DNA of 48,911 nucleotides from an uncultured Alphaproteobacteria bacterium (GTDB lineage Bacteria; Pseudomonadota; Alphaproteobacteria; HIMB59): positions 1 to 48,911 of the forward strand of contig CACNLH010000011.1 in assembly GCA_902621205.1 (NCBI GenBank), given 5' to 3'. Shown here piece after piece: positions 18,172-27,192 of this stretch (position 1 is the first letter of the stretch; every line of letters begins with the position of its first letter). Below the pieces are notes generated by a model that saw nothing but the letters and a program-made list of their open reading frames with translations, was not told the DNA's origin and searched no databases. The translations under genes and the position numbers were made by a program.

Positions 18172-18200
18172 TTTAGCCCCATCATATTGGTGGGGCTAAA
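18172..18200. terminator. Bidirectional intrinsic terminator between the binding protein and livM
   Basis: TTTAGCCCCA (18172-18181) and TGGGGCTAAA (18191-18200) form a perfect 10-bp stem around a 9-base loop in the 46-base convergent gap. It is A-rich on one side and T-rich on the other, so it can end transcription in both directions. The stem is GC-rich compared with everything around it, which makes chance unlikely. Confidence 0.8.
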
Positions 18201-18208
18201 ATTATATA

Positions 18209-19579
18209 TCAATTTTTTATAATTTTTTCTGGCAATAATCCTTTTGGCCTGTATCTCATTACCAAAAGCAAGCCGAGTCCCATCATTAAATATCTAAAGT
18301 ATGGAACACTATTTAGAAGATGTTCTTTAATATAATTTGTTTCATCTAAATGACTCGTGAGTATGTTAATTACAAGTAGTGCGAATGGAGCAGACTGTAT
18401 CCATATAAACCAAACAACAAAACCTCCCAATATAGCCCCATAATTATTACCTGTGCCTCCCAATAAGACCATGACCCATATTAAAAAAGTGTATCTTAAA
18501 GGTTGATAGCTTGATGGGGTGAAAAGACCGTCATAGGTAACTAGCATAGCCCCTGCAAATCCAATAATTGCAGAACCTAACATAAAAATAAAAAGGTGCT
18601 GCTTTACAACATTTTTACCCATGGCTTTTGCTGCCTCTTCATTATCTCTAATAGCTCTCATCATTCTACCCCATGGAGAGTTCAGGGCTTTCTCAGAGAA
18701 ATATAGAATTATTAATACAACAGCCAAAAAGATTAGACTAAAGCATAACTTTACAAATACTCCAGAAGAGGAGATTACAAGTTGATTAAGAAAAGAGGCT
18801 CTTTCATCAAAATCAAGGACATTTGATAATTTTGATGAGTTTAAAAATTCAACAAGTTTTATAAACCATTCAGAATTTTGTAAATCCACTTCATAAGGAA
18901 CTGGTCTCTTTAAACCAATAACATTCTTTACACCCCTTGATAACCACTCCTCATGTTTTACAATTGTTATAATTATTCCTGAGACTAGCAATGTTGATAT
19001 TGCTAAGTAGTCAGATCTTAATCCTAAACAAACCTTTCCTACGACAAAAGCCACTAGGGCACACAGAATTGCACCAACAAACCATGAAAATATAATTGGC
19101 AAATTAGCCCCGCCTAAAAAACCTGATGTCGCTGCATTAATTGACTCAATTCTGCTAATTGATGGACCAGCTATAAATTTAAGTAATGGTATAGATAAAA
19201 TTATGATTAAGAATATAAAATAATTTTTATATTTATGATTAGGTAGTCTTTTATTAATTATTAAAACACTAAAAACAACTGAGAATAAAAATAAACCAGA
19301 AATTAAAATTCCAATACCACCAGCACTCCAGGCTTCAGGAACAGGGGGAACTGAAATTAAAACAGTAGCTAACCCTCCTATGGCCAAAAAACCCATTACA
19401 CCAAAATTAATTAAACCAGCAAAACCCCATTGAATATTTACTCCCATCGCCATTACAGCAGAGATAAGACAGAGATTTAACATTGATAACGCAATACCCC
19501 ATGACTGAAATAAACCTACTAAAATGGTTAAAATAGTCATTACTGAGAAACAAATTTTAAAGTCAGAATTTTTGATCAT
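18209..19579 (-). CDS. livM: Branched-chain amino acid ABC transporter permease LivM
   Basis: Inner-membrane permease of 456 aa, longer than the common 320-420 aa LivM. It has about ten hydrophobic segments. Family segments include GFAGLINFGVMGFLAIGGL near the N-terminus, LRSDYLAISTLLVSGIIITI in the middle and AIRDNEEAAKAMGKNVVKQH near the C-terminal third, the cytoplasmic loop that docks the ATPase. A hydrophilic insert around residues 205-265 accounts for the extra length. It is last in the order livG-livF-livH-livM and overlaps livH by 4 bases. Confidence 0.9.
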   Translation of the reverse strand: MIKNSDFKICFSVMTILTILVGLFQSWGIALSMLNLCLISAVMAMGVNIQWGFAGLINFGVMGFLAIGGLATVLISVPPVPEAWSAGGIGILISGLFLFSVVFSVLIINKRLPNHKYKNYFIFLIIILSIPLLKFIAGPSISRIESINAATSGFLGGANLPIIFSWFVGAILCALVAFVVGKVCLGLRSDYLAISTLLVSGIIITIVKHEEWLSRGVKNVIGLKRPVPYEVDLQNSEWFIKLVEFLNSSKLSNVLDFDERASFLNQLVISSSGVFVKLCFSLIFLAVVLIILYFSEKALNSPWGRMMRAIRDNEEAAKAMGKNVVKQHLFIFMLGSAIIGFAGAMLVTYDGLFTPSSYQPLRYTFLIWVMVLLGGTGNNYGAILGGFVVWFIWIQSAPFALLVINILTSHLDETNYIKEHLLNSVPYFRYLMMGLGLLLVMRYRPKGLLPEKIIKN

Positions 19580-20586
19580 ATGACTTTTCCTTTAAAGATA
19601 CCATTTGGCCTAAATATAAGAACGACAATTAATATTGCAAAAGAGATCGCAAATTTATAATCAGTGGAGATGAATTGTATTAGTGTGCTTGGTTCTAAAG
19701 TTTCAGGCATGATGTACTTAAAAAATTTTTTATAAGCATAGGTTAGGCCTATTTCAGAGAAAGCAATTAGAAACCCCCCGTAAAATGCACCTAAAGGGTT
19801 TCCGATACCACCGACAATTGTTGCTGCGAAAATAGGAAGAAGGTTATTAAAATAAGTGAAAGGCTTAAAACTTTTATCCAATCCATACAATGTTCCAGCG
19901 ACAGTCGCTAGAATAGAAACAATTATCCAGGTCAGTAAAACAATTTTTTTAGGGTCAATACCTGATAGCAAAGCTAAATCCTCATTATTTGAATAAGCTC
20001 TCATAGATTTGCCTGTTTTTGTTTTATTTAAAAAATAGAAAAGTATAGAGCAGGTAATAATTGTTGTAATCAATGTTATCACTTGTGTTGATTTTAATGC
20101 TAGTCCCTCATTTAAACCTGTCATTTGCTTAAACTCCCTAGCTTTCATTATAAATTTATGACCATCCATAAAGTTTATATCGTTTGGGCCTATGATAATC
20201 CTAACAACTGCATTTAAGACAAACATAATCCCAAGACTAACAACTATAAATGTTACTGGATCACTTTTTTTATTCCTATAATATTCAAATACCGTTTTGT
20301 CAAAAAATAAACTCACTGCAATTGTCAATAGGATACCAACTGGTAATGCCAGTAAAGCGGTTGGAAGTAAACCAAACGTAATTCCTTTTGATTGTAAAAA
20401 CCAAGTAACAAGGATTACAATCATTGTTCCAAAAGCCATTAAATCTCCATAAGCGAAGTTTGCAAATCTTAAAACGCCATAAATTAAAGTTACCCCAATC
20501 GCACCCAAGGCCAACTGTGATCCATAAGTTATTCCGGGCACAATAATAAAATTAGTTAGAAGTATGATCGAGTTTAAAAAATCCAT
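19576..20586 (-). CDS. livH: Branched-chain amino acid ABC transporter permease LivH
   Basis: Inner-membrane permease of 336 aa with about eight membrane segments. Characteristic pieces are ALGAIGVTLIYGVLRFANFA near residue 26, the docking loop MRAYSNNEDLALLSGIDPKK and the C-terminal GGIGNPLGAFYGGFLI. It partners with LivM to make the channel. It starts directly after livF ends (adjacent, no gap) and overlaps livM by 4 bases, so the four genes are one operon. Confidence 0.92.
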   Translation of the reverse strand: MDFLNSIILLTNFIIVPGITYGSQLALGAIGVTLIYGVLRFANFAYGDLMAFGTMIVILVTWFLQSKGITFGLLPTALLALPVGILLTIAVSLFFDKTVFEYYRNKKSDPVTFIVVSLGIMFVLNAVVRIIIGPNDINFMDGHKFIMKAREFKQMTGLNEGLALKSTQVITLITTIITCSILFYFLNKTKTGKSMRAYSNNEDLALLSGIDPKKIVLLTWIIVSILATVAGTLYGLDKSFKPFTYFNNLLPIFAATIVGGIGNPLGAFYGGFLIAFSEIGLTYAYKKFFKYIMPETLEPSTLIQFISTDYKFAISFAILIVVLIFRPNGIFKGKVI

Positions 20587-21288
20587 TTACCCTCCTAAAA
20601 AAGCCTTTCTAATCTCTTTATCATTTAGAAGATAATCACCTTTGCCTTCGTAAGCATTTTTACCAGTCACTAAGATATAACCCCGGTCAGATATTTCTAA
20701 AGCCTGACGAGCATTTTGCTCAACCATTAGTATAGCTATGTTTTGTTTTTTAATATTTAATATATGCTCAAATAATTCTGTCATAATTACAGGTGAAACC
20801 CCTGCAGTTGGTTCATCTAACATTAAAACATCTGGCTCAGTCATTAAGGCTCTAGCGATTGCAACCTGCTGTCGTTGACCACCTGATAATTCACCTGCAA
20901 ATTGATCCTTTTTCTCTTTAATTATAGGAAATAAATCATACATCTCCTCTAATCTTGTTGATAAATTAATATCATTTAAAAAAGCACCCATCTCTAAGTT
21001 CTCTTTTACTGTTAATTCTGTAAAAATATTTTTAATTTGAGGTACAAAGGATATACCTAGCTTTATTCTATCTTGTGTTTTGAGTTTTGTGATATCTTTT
21101 CCATCAAGCACGACGTTTCCATTTTTTAAGTCAAGTATACCAAGCATTGCTTTCATTGCTGTTGATTTACCAGCACCATTAGGACCTAGAATGGACACTA
21201 TTTCACCTCTGTTAACGTTAAATGAACACTCTTCGATAATGTTTACACCTCCATATCCACCAGTTAAATTTGATGCAGAAAAAAACAT
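20587..21288 (-). CDS. livF: Branched-chain amino acid ABC transporter ATP-binding protein LivF
   Basis: Cytoplasmic ATPase of 233 aa. Walker A is GPNGAGKST (about residues 36-44), the signature is LSGGQRQQVAIARALM and Walker B VLMLDEPTAGVSP. The segment ISFVPQIKNIFTELTVKENL marks the LivF rather than LivG subfamily. It overlaps livG by one base. It energises uptake with LivG as a heterodimer. Confidence 0.93.
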   Translation of the reverse strand: MFFSASNLTGGYGGVNIIEECSFNVNRGEIVSILGPNGAGKSTAMKAMLGILDLKNGNVVLDGKDITKLKTQDRIKLGISFVPQIKNIFTELTVKENLEMGAFLNDINLSTRLEEMYDLFPIIKEKKDQFAGELSGGQRQQVAIARALMTEPDVLMLDEPTAGVSPVIMTELFEHILNIKKQNIAILMVEQNARQALEISDRGYILVTGKNAYEGKGDYLLNDKEIRKAFLGG

Positions 21289-22064
21289 TATTTTTTTAAT
21301 CCCTTACCTAAATAAGACTCAATAACCTGTTCATTTGACTTTACGTCCTCAGCAGAGCCTTTAAAAAGTACTGATCCCTCAGCTAAAACAATTACAGGGT
21401 CACACAGTTCACTTATAAAATTAAAATCGTGTTCAATCATACAAAATGTATAACCTTTATCTTGATTAAGTTTTAAAATTGAATCACTTATGTCTCTAAG
21501 GAGTGTTTTATTAACTCCTGCACCAACTTCATCTAAAAAAACTATTTTAGCATCTACCATCATTGTCCTTGCCAATTCTAAAAGTTTTTTTTGACCTCCA
21601 GATAGATTTCCAGCTCTCTCATTCTTAAGGTGTTCAATTTTTAAAAATTTTAATACTTCCATGGCTTTATCTTTAATTAATTCATCTTCTTTTTTAATTT
21701 TTTGACTATTCATCAGCGAATAAAGAAGCTTTTCACCTTTTTGATTACCTGGTACTACCATTAAATTCTCAATAACTGTCATATTTGAAAATTCGTGTGC
21801 AATTTGAAATGTTCTTAATACCCCTAAATGAAATAAGTCGTGCGACTCTTCATTTGTTATTTCAACACCATTATAGAAAACTTTACCAGTATCTGGTTTA
21901 AGATTACCAGTAATTACATTAAATAAAGTAGTCTTACCAGACCCATTAGGTCCAATAATTCCTGTTATTGCTTTATCCTTAATTTCTAAGGAGCAATCAT
22001 TTAGTGCAACTAATCCACCAAATGTTTTCACCAAATTTTCGACTTTTATCAAAATATTGTTCAT
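21288..22064 (-). CDS. livG: Branched-chain amino acid ABC transporter ATP-binding protein LivG
   Basis: Cytoplasmic ATPase of 258 aa. Walker A is GPNGSGKTT, the signature LSGGQKKLLELARTMM and Walker B IVFLDEVGAGVN; Val replaces the usual Pro after DE. LGVLRTFQIAHEFSNMTVIE is the LivG-type Q-loop region. It is the first gene of the livGFHM operon and lies 63 bases from the divergent tRNA-Arg, so the operon promoter must be in that gap. Confidence 0.93.
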   Translation of the reverse strand: MNNILIKVENLVKTFGGLVALNDCSLEIKDKAITGIIGPNGSGKTTLFNVITGNLKPDTGKVFYNGVEITNEESHDLFHLGVLRTFQIAHEFSNMTVIENLMVVPGNQKGEKLLYSLMNSQKIKKEDELIKDKAMEVLKFLKIEHLKNERAGNLSGGQKKLLELARTMMVDAKIVFLDEVGAGVNKTLLRDISDSILKLNQDKGYTFCMIEHDFNFISELCDPVIVLAEGSVLFKGSAEDVKSNEQVIESYLGKGLKK

Positions 22065-22127
22065 TTAAAAATTAATGCATATTAAAGTAGAAAATATAAA
22101 GTTGAAGTGGTAAATATTCCAATAAAT

Positions 22128-22204
22128 GCGCTCTTAGCTCAGCTGGATAGAGCATCTGCCTTCTAAGCAGAGGGTCGCAGGTTCGAATCCTGCAGAGCGC
22201 GCCA
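22128..22204 (+). tRNA. tRNA-Arg (UCU)
   Basis: A 77-base cloverleaf with encoded CCA. The acceptor stem is GCGCTCT (22128-22134) pairing with AGAGCGC (22194-22200), with discriminator G and CCA at 22202-22204. The anticodon stem TCTGC/GCAGA encloses CTTCTAA with anticodon TCT at 22162-22164, reading AGA and AGG. AGA is the dominant arginine codon in the genes here, so this tRNA should be heavily used. Confidence 0.97.
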
Positions 22205-22240
22205 ACAAATCAATATAATAAAGGATTAAATGTTAATTTA

Positions 22241-22894
22241 TCAATTTTCAAAAATTGAAATATCTAATTTATTTAAAAATTTTTTACAAAAACCGAAATT
22301 ATCGTCCAGATGAAACAGTCCTGGAAATGCGATACATTCTATTTTAGCTTTGTTGGCTGATAATGCACTCTCAACTGAGTCCTCTATTGCTATGCACTCA
22401 TTTTCTTTTACACTTAAATTTTTGAGGGCTTCAAAATATATATCTGGGTAAGGTTTCACTTTTTTTATTAGTTTACTGTTCCCAATAAAATTAAAATCTG
22501 TTTTTATTATTTTATCTTTAAGAGTTGTGAAAATAGCATCTATATTTTCAATTGTAGTCGTTGATGCTAGACCAATTTTAATATTGTTTAATTTAGCATA
22601 TTTAATTACCTCTAAAACACCCTCTCTCGGATTAATAATATTAGAATTTAAATATCTGTTAAAATATTGAGTTTTTAGTTCTCTAATTTTTTTTGAGTCT
22701 ACTGTGTTCTGATTAATATTAGCATAATATTCAACTCTATTTCTTCCCCCTGACTTTTTAAGTAAATTTTTGTAATTATTTTTATCCCAATACCAATCTA
22801 GTCCTATTTCCTTAAATGCATGATTAAATGACTGTCTTTGAATATCAGACGTTTCTACTAAAGTTCCTATAGATCCAAAAATTATTGCTTTCAT
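22241..22894 (-). CDS. HAD-like protein lacking the catalytic aspartates
   Basis: Protein of 217 aa with the overall pattern of CbbY/beta-phosphoglucomutase-type HAD hydrolases: a cap region after residue 16, KVKPYPDIYFEAL as the motif III lysine region and CIAIEDSVESALSANKAKIE as motif IV. Motif I is abnormal. Where active enzymes have DxDGT, this protein reads IIFGSIGTLVETS, so both the nucleophile and the acid/base aspartates are replaced (Gly and Ile). The nucleotide sequence at the start (GGATCTATA) confirms this. Either it is a non-catalytic member or its activity does not use the usual phospho-Asp. I believe similar GSIGT variants occur in other alphaproteobacteria, from memory only. 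It lies 31 bases downstream of the SDR and HpsN-like genes on the same strand. Confidence 0.75.
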   Translation of the reverse strand: MKAIIFGSIGTLVETSDIQRQSFNHAFKEIGLDWYWDKNNYKNLLKKSGGRNRVEYYANINQNTVDSKKIRELKTQYFNRYLNSNIINPREGVLEVIKYAKLNNIKIGLASTTTIENIDAIFTTLKDKIIKTDFNFIGNSKLIKKVKPYPDIYFEALKNLSVKENECIAIEDSVESALSANKAKIECIAFPGLFHLDDNFGFCKKFLNKLDISIFEN

Positions 22895-22925
22895 AACATT
22901 ATCTAATTTTTGTTAATTACTAATT

Positions 22926-23693
22926 TTATTTAGCAGTCCAACCACCGTCTACCACTATCGACGATCCTGTAATCATTGATGAACCATTTGATGCCAGATA
23001 TACAACTGCAGTAGCTACGTCACTTTCAGTAGCTAATCTACCAAGAGGTATATTTTTTAAAGTTTCTTTTTTAAATTTTTTATTAATAAAAAACTTTTTT
23101 ACCATTGGAGTTTCAACAAAAGTTGGACAAACAGAATTTACACGAATATTTTTTGAAGCTAAATCCAGAGCCATTCCTTTAGTCAACCCTTCAATGCCAA
23201 ATTTTGTCATATTGTAAGTACTTCTATTTGGTGCTCCAACTTTACCTAGCTGAGAGGACATATTAATAATACTTCCTCCATTTTTTTTTCTATTTTTAGA
23301 CTTTAACATCTTTCTGGATGCTAATTGCGCAACATGAAAAGAAGCTTTCAAATTTAAATCAACCATATAATCCATATCTTCTTTTTTAATTTTGTTAAAA
23401 AACTCAGGTATGTTTGTTCCCGCATTATTTACTAAAATATCTAATCTATTAATTTTTGAAAAAACTTCAGTTATTTGATCAAAATTAAATAAATCACAAA
23501 CATGAAAATCACATTTTCTTTTTAATTTGTTTATTTCTTTTTTAACTCTAATTAGATCTTTTTCAGTGCGACTTAAAATTATTAAGTCAGCACCTGCTTC
23601 TGCTAAAGCAATAGCTGAAGCTCTTCCAATACCTTTTCCCGCACCTGTTACAAGTGCTATTTTTTTCTTGAGACTTAAACTTTTTAAATACAT
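22926..23693 (-). CDS. SDR family oxidoreductase
   Basis: Short-chain dehydrogenase/reductase of 255 aa. The nucleotide motif is VTGAGKGIGRASAIALAEAG (about residues 15-34), followed by the NNAG motif (LVNNAGTNIPE), the catalytic Ser in NMSSQLGKVG and the YxxxK pair in STYNMTKFGIEG. The C-terminal GSSIVVDGGWTAK is the classical ending. LILSRTEKDL after the second strand, with Arg, hints at NADP preference. It is directly joined to the HpsN-like dehydrogenase (stop and start share one base), so it most likely acts on the same pathway alcohol or ketone. The substrate is unknown. Confidence 0.85.
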   Translation of the reverse strand: MYLKSLSLKKKIALVTGAGKGIGRASAIALAEAGADLIILSRTEKDLIRVKKEINKLKRKCDFHVCDLFNFDQITEVFSKINRLDILVNNAGTNIPEFFNKIKKEDMDYMVDLNLKASFHVAQLASRKMLKSKNRKKNGGSIINMSSQLGKVGAPNRSTYNMTKFGIEGLTKGMALDLASKNIRVNSVCPTFVETPMVKKFFINKKFKKETLKNIPLGRLATESDVATAVVYLASNGSSMITGSSIVVDGGWTAK

Positions 23694-25018
23694 TACTTAG
23701 GTTTTATTTTAGATACTGGTTTTCCATAGGCTACATTAATACCACCATATCTTCTTGCTCTAACATTACATTGTTCGGCATGACCTATAAAACCCTCTAA
23801 ATATGATAATCTTGATCCATATTCTGCAATTTTTGTAGCTGCTTCATCAGTTGTAATTTTTTGATAAGTATGAGTTTTTATAAATTTACCAACCCATAAA
23901 CCTCCTGTGTATCTTCCAGCTTTTTTTGTCGGTAAAGTATGGTTTGTTCCTATTACTTTATCTCCATTAGCAACATTTGTTCTTGCACCCAAAAAAAGTG
24001 CTCCATAAGATGTCATATTTTTTAAAAACCATTCATCTCTATCTGTCATAACTTGAACATGCTCTGAGGCTATTTCATTAGCTTTCATTAACATCTCATC
24101 ATAATTTTCACACAAAATTATTTCACCATAATCTTTCCAGCTAACACCAGCAGTATCTTTTGTTGGTAAAATTTTGAGCAGTCTATCTATTTCTTTCATT
24201 GTTTCTGTTGCTAAATCTCTTGAATTAGTAATCATTATTGCAGGTGAATTATAACCGTGCTCTGCTTGTCCAAGAAGATCTGTCGCACATATCTCTGCAT
24301 CTACAGTATCATCACAGATAATCATTGTTTCAGTAGGACCAGCAAATAAATCGATACCAACCTTACCAAATAATTGTCTCTTTGCTTCCGCAACGTATGC
24401 GTTTCCAGGACCAACAATCATATCTACTGGTTCTATGGTTTCAGTTCCAATAGCCATAGCTCCAACACCCTGCATTCCACCTAAAACGTATATTTCATGT
24501 GCCCCTCCCATTTTCATAGCTGTAACTACAGCAGCATTTGGTTTTCCTTGATAGGGTGGTGTTGTTGCTATTATTCTAGGAACTCCAGCAACTGAAGCAG
24601 TGACTACAGACATATGTGCTGATGCCACCATTGGAAATTTTCCAGCAGGAACATAACAGCCAACAGATTGAACAGGTATATTTTTATGTCCGAGAATTAC
24701 TCCAGGTTGAGTTTCCACTTCAATTTCACTTAAACTTTTTAATTGTGCCTCAGCAAACGATCGAACTTGTTTTTGTGCAAATCTAATATCCTCTTTGTCA
24801 TTATCAGAAACTTCATCCACTAATTTACTTATTTCATCTTCGGATAATCTAAATGAACTAGGTGAGTATTTATCAAATTTCTCTGATAATTCTCTTACAT
24901 AGCTATCTCCCTTTAATTCAATTTCTTTTAAAGTGTTCTCAACAACTGCTTTAACTTTATTGTTATCTTCGGCCCTTTGTTTTTCATTTAAGCTTTTTTT
25001 GATAAATTCAACAGACAT
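23693..25018 (-). CDS. Histidinol dehydrogenase-family enzyme, sulfopropanediol 3-dehydrogenase (HpsN)-like
   Basis: Zinc- and NAD-dependent alcohol dehydrogenase of 441 aa in the HisD superfamily. Zinc ligands are retained: Gln and His in [11 protein letters not shown], Asp in [11 protein letters not shown] and the C-terminal His in [13 protein letters not shown]. The catalytic Glu-His pair is in ASEHVQVM. Segments such as [40 protein letters not shown] and TNHTLPTKK look like the HpsN branch, which oxidises 2,3-dihydroxypropane-1-sulfonate to sulfolactate, rather than biosynthetic HisD. It lies among an SDR and SnoaL-like genes, not his genes, which also argues for a catabolic role. The substrate could be another diol. 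Two bases separate it from the upstream SnoaL-like gene. Confidence 0.8.
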   Translation of the reverse strand: MSVEFIKKSLNEKQRAEDNNKVKAVVENTLKEIELKGDSYVRELSEKFDKYSPSSFRLSEDEISKLVDEVSDNDKEDIRFAQKQVRSFAEAQLKSLSEIEVETQPGVILGHKNIPVQSVGCYVPAGKFPMVASAHMSVVTASVAGVPRIIATTPPYQGKPNAAVVTAMKMGGAHEIYVLGGMQGVGAMAIGTETIEPVDMIVGPGNAYVAEAKRQLFGKVGIDLFAGPTETMIICDDTVDAEICATDLLGQAEHGYNSPAIMITNSRDLATETMKEIDRLLKILPTKDTAGVSWKDYGEIILCENYDEMLMKANEIASEHVQVMTDRDEWFLKNMTSYGALFLGARTNVANGDKVIGTNHTLPTKKAGRYTGGLWVGKFIKTHTYQKITTDEAATKIAEYGSRLSYLEGFIGHAEQCNVRARRYGGINVAYGKPVSKIKPK

Positions 25019-25020
25019 TT

Positions 25021-26130
25021 TTATTTCTTATGAACTAATTTGAGCACATCTATACCTAATTGAAATAAAATATGGACAATATCTATTGGTACCCAATTTT
25101 CCCTAATAAGACCCTCATTATGTAAATAAAAGTCCATCACTCTCATAGTAACTAATTTATTAGTAGGTTCATATCCGAGCCAATCACTTGAACCGTGTGT
25201 TGCTTGAATACTGTGCCAACCACCTGTCATAGAGTAATTACCATCACCTATTTCAATGTAATGACCAATTTTCCAATAATTTCTCTCTTTAAACGTCAAT
25301 CTAAATGGTAGCTGATGATGCTCAATAAAACCTTTTAAACCTCTAGCAGTGCCTATACCACATGGTCCGTACCACATCATTTTCGGATGCCAATAATCTT
25401 TTTGAGGATGGTTTATTAATTTCTGTCTAACACTATCTTTAGTAGCTCCAGTCTCAGTTTCTGGTTTTATATCTAAACTTCTTTGCATCGTAAGACTCTG
25501 ATCAAGAGTTCTAGCTGATAAATCAGTATCTAGGTTTTCAAAGGTTGTTCCGTCACCAGTAATGGGTCCTGGCCACATTTCTTCTACACCTAAAGATGAA
25601 TTAATTGGCCAAAAACCTGCTTGCCTTATAAAATCCATTATATCAATTAACACATGAGAATTTATTATTTTTTCATTTTCTATTTGATGAACTTCACATA
25701 TTCGTAAATGAATAGTTTTACCATTGGAGGGAACTCCTAACCATGGATTGACAAAAGTGCCAGTCAAATGACCAACAGTTGAGACATAAACCCTATCTTG
25801 AAAACTTCCTCCAATTATTAAATTATCTCTTCTCTCTAAATCTGGAAAAGAATTCAGTAATGGTTTCCAAAGGGTATTAATTATTTCATCAATGCCTTTT
25901 ATGTGATTTACAGGGTGGAATGCATAGATTTCAGCATTTTCATGATATGCATTCTTTATATTTTGACTTAAATCAATATCTCTGGATTCAGAAATTTTTT
26001 TAAGAAGATTTCTAATTTTTTTTTTATTTAATATATTTTCTTTAGGGTCCAAATTTATAATTTTTGCCCCACTTTTAATTGGAATACCGGTATCAAAATT
26101 TTTAATTTCGCTCAAGTTATATTGCCTCAC
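25021..26130 (-). CDS. Tandem SnoaL-like protein, subfamily A, copy 1
   Basis: Protein of 369 aa with two SnoaL/NTF2-like (ester cyclase-type) domains. The first (about 40-180) carries [31 protein letters not shown] and a closing [15 protein letters not shown]. The second (about 235-365) carries the hallmark [37 protein letters not shown] and [17 protein letters not shown]. It is clearly paralogous to the gene at 29998. SnoaL-like folds serve as cyclases, isomerases, hydrolases or ligand-binding units, so no reaction can be assigned. It is first in a minus-strand set with the HpsN-like and SDR genes. The start is uncertain: GTG at 26130, or TTG at 26115 with the ribosome-binding site GGTGAGG nine bases before it. 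Confidence 0.75.
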   Translation of the reverse strand: MRQYNLSEIKNFDTGIPIKSGAKIINLDPKENILNKKKIRNLLKKISESRDIDLSQNIKNAYHENAEIYAFHPVNHIKGIDEIINTLWKPLLNSFPDLERRDNLIIGGSFQDRVYVSTVGHLTGTFVNPWLGVPSNGKTIHLRICEVHQIENEKIINSHVLIDIMDFIRQAGFWPINSSLGVEEMWPGPITGDGTTFENLDTDLSARTLDQSLTMQRSLDIKPETETGATKDSVRQKLINHPQKDYWHPKMMWYGPCGIGTARGLKGFIEHHQLPFRLTFKERNYWKIGHYIEIGDGNYSMTGGWHSIQATHGSSDWLGYEPTNKLVTMRVMDFYLHNEGLIRENWVPIDIVHILFQLGIDVLKLVHKK

Positions 26131-26215
26131 CTATCTAATATAAATAAATATTACTTTGATTAACTTTATAATTTAAATAATATTTAATAAATTGAGGAAA
26201 TTTAAAATCTAATTA
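26131..26215. promoter_or_regulatory. Divergent promoter region, SnoaL-A1 / bicupin
   Basis: This 85-base AT-rich gap must hold the start signals for both the minus-strand SnoaL-A1/HpsN/SDR set and the plus-strand bicupin/SnoaL-B1/RraA/MetE-like set. A TATAAT lies at 26167-26172 without a good -35 element. No dyad operator is visible and no regulator gene lies in the cluster. Opposed transcription from one short gap suggests joint regulation of the two arms. Confidence 0.4.
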
Positions 26216-27190
26216 ATGACGCAGGATATTAACAGTCGTTTGGTAAAGTTTAATGAGCTTGTTCCTAGTAAAGTTCCGTTTGTAGAAGGGAAACTTAAAG
26301 GGCATCAAGATAGACTGAATTATTCTATAGTTGGCCCTGGAGTGAGTGAGGATACCAAGCAAAACGTCAAGATAGCTGAAGAACATGGTTTCAATATCGG
26401 TGCAGTAAGTGCCGCTCCAATGAACGGATCAGGACTCCATAGCCACACTACTGCAGAAGTATTTTTGATATTTTCAGGCTCTTGGCGCTTTTATTGGGGC
26501 ACAGATGGTAAAGAGGGCGAAGTAGTTTTAAACAAAGGAGATGTTGCTTCATTTCCCACTAATATGTTTCGAGGATTTCAAAATGTTAGTGATGAAAATG
26601 CATTAATATTTGTTGTTCTGGGAGAAAATGATCCGGGTGTGATAACGTGGACACCAAAAGTTTTAGAAAAAGCAAAAGAGTCTGGAATGGTTTTATTAAA
26701 TGATAATACCTTAGTTGATCTTGATAAGAATAAAATTCCAGATGGAAAAGTTGCCCTTGAACCTATTAAAGAAAAAGATCTAGAGTCTTTCGATCATTAC
26801 ACTTCTGAAGAGATTGAAAAATATGTAATACGTTATGAAAATAAGGACAAATATTTAAAAGATGATGAGCATTATGGCTCTAATTCAATTTTGAATTACC
26901 TTGACCATTTTAATGTTCATAACAAAGATTTTGAACCAAACATAAATCATAACACAGGTTTTGGTTTGACGATGTTAAAAGGTAATAATGCTCATATTCA
27001 TCCTTACACATTAAAAGAGTCTGAAGTTTATTTATGTTTAGAAGGTGAATGGGAAGTAACTTGCAATGATCAAAAAACCATAATTGGACCAAACGACTCT
27101 TTCTCGTCTCCCAGAGGATCAAATAGAAGTTTAAAAAATATTAGCAATCAAGAGGGAAGTATCTTTATTATACGACAAAAAAACCTCTAA
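26216..27190 (+). CDS. Bicupin protein
   Basis: Protein of 324 aa with two cupin barrels. The first (about 65-145) has the metal motif GLHSHTTAEVFLIFSG, matching G-x5-HxH-x3-E-x6-G, then PTNMFRGFQNVSDE as the second motif. The second (about 235-320) has AHIHPYTLKESEVYLCLEGE and SSPRGSNRSLKNIS. Bicupins include oxalate decarboxylases, dioxygenases and isomerases; the ligand sets look metal-competent, but the reaction is unknown. It opens the plus-strand arm and is followed 2 bases later by SnoaL-B1, so it belongs to that pathway. Confidence 0.82.
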   Translation: MTQDINSRLVKFNELVPSKVPFVEGKLKGHQDRLNYSIVGPGVSEDTKQNVKIAEEHGFNIGAVSAAPMNGSGLHSHTTAEVFLIFSGSWRFYWGTDGKEGEVVLNKGDVASFPTNMFRGFQNVSDENALIFVVLGENDPGVITWTPKVLEKAKESGMVLLNDNTLVDLDKNKIPDGKVALEPIKEKDLESFDHYTSEEIEKYVIRYENKDKYLKDDEHYGSNSILNYLDHFNVHNKDFEPNINHNTGFGLTMLKGNNAHIHPYTLKESEVYLCLEGEWEVTCNDQKTIIGPNDSFSSPRGSNRSLKNISNQEGSIFIIRQKNL

Positions 27191-27192
27191 TA

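Noticed and set aside
16987-22064. Urea or amide (Urt/Fmd-type) transporter
   Set aside because: The liv-like genes could serve such ligands, but there are no urease, amidase or formamidase genes nearby, so the general branched-chain-type call was kept.
22238-22256. TCAATTT/AAATTGA stem at the end of the HAD gene as a terminator
   Set aside because: A 7-bp AT-rich stem overlapping the stop codon with no following T-tract in the direction of the gene. Too weak to call.
23693-25018. Biosynthetic histidinol dehydrogenase (hisD)
   Set aside because: The zinc site fits the superfamily, but the neighbouring genes are catabolic and the sequence segments resemble the HpsN branch. The symbol hisD was therefore not used.
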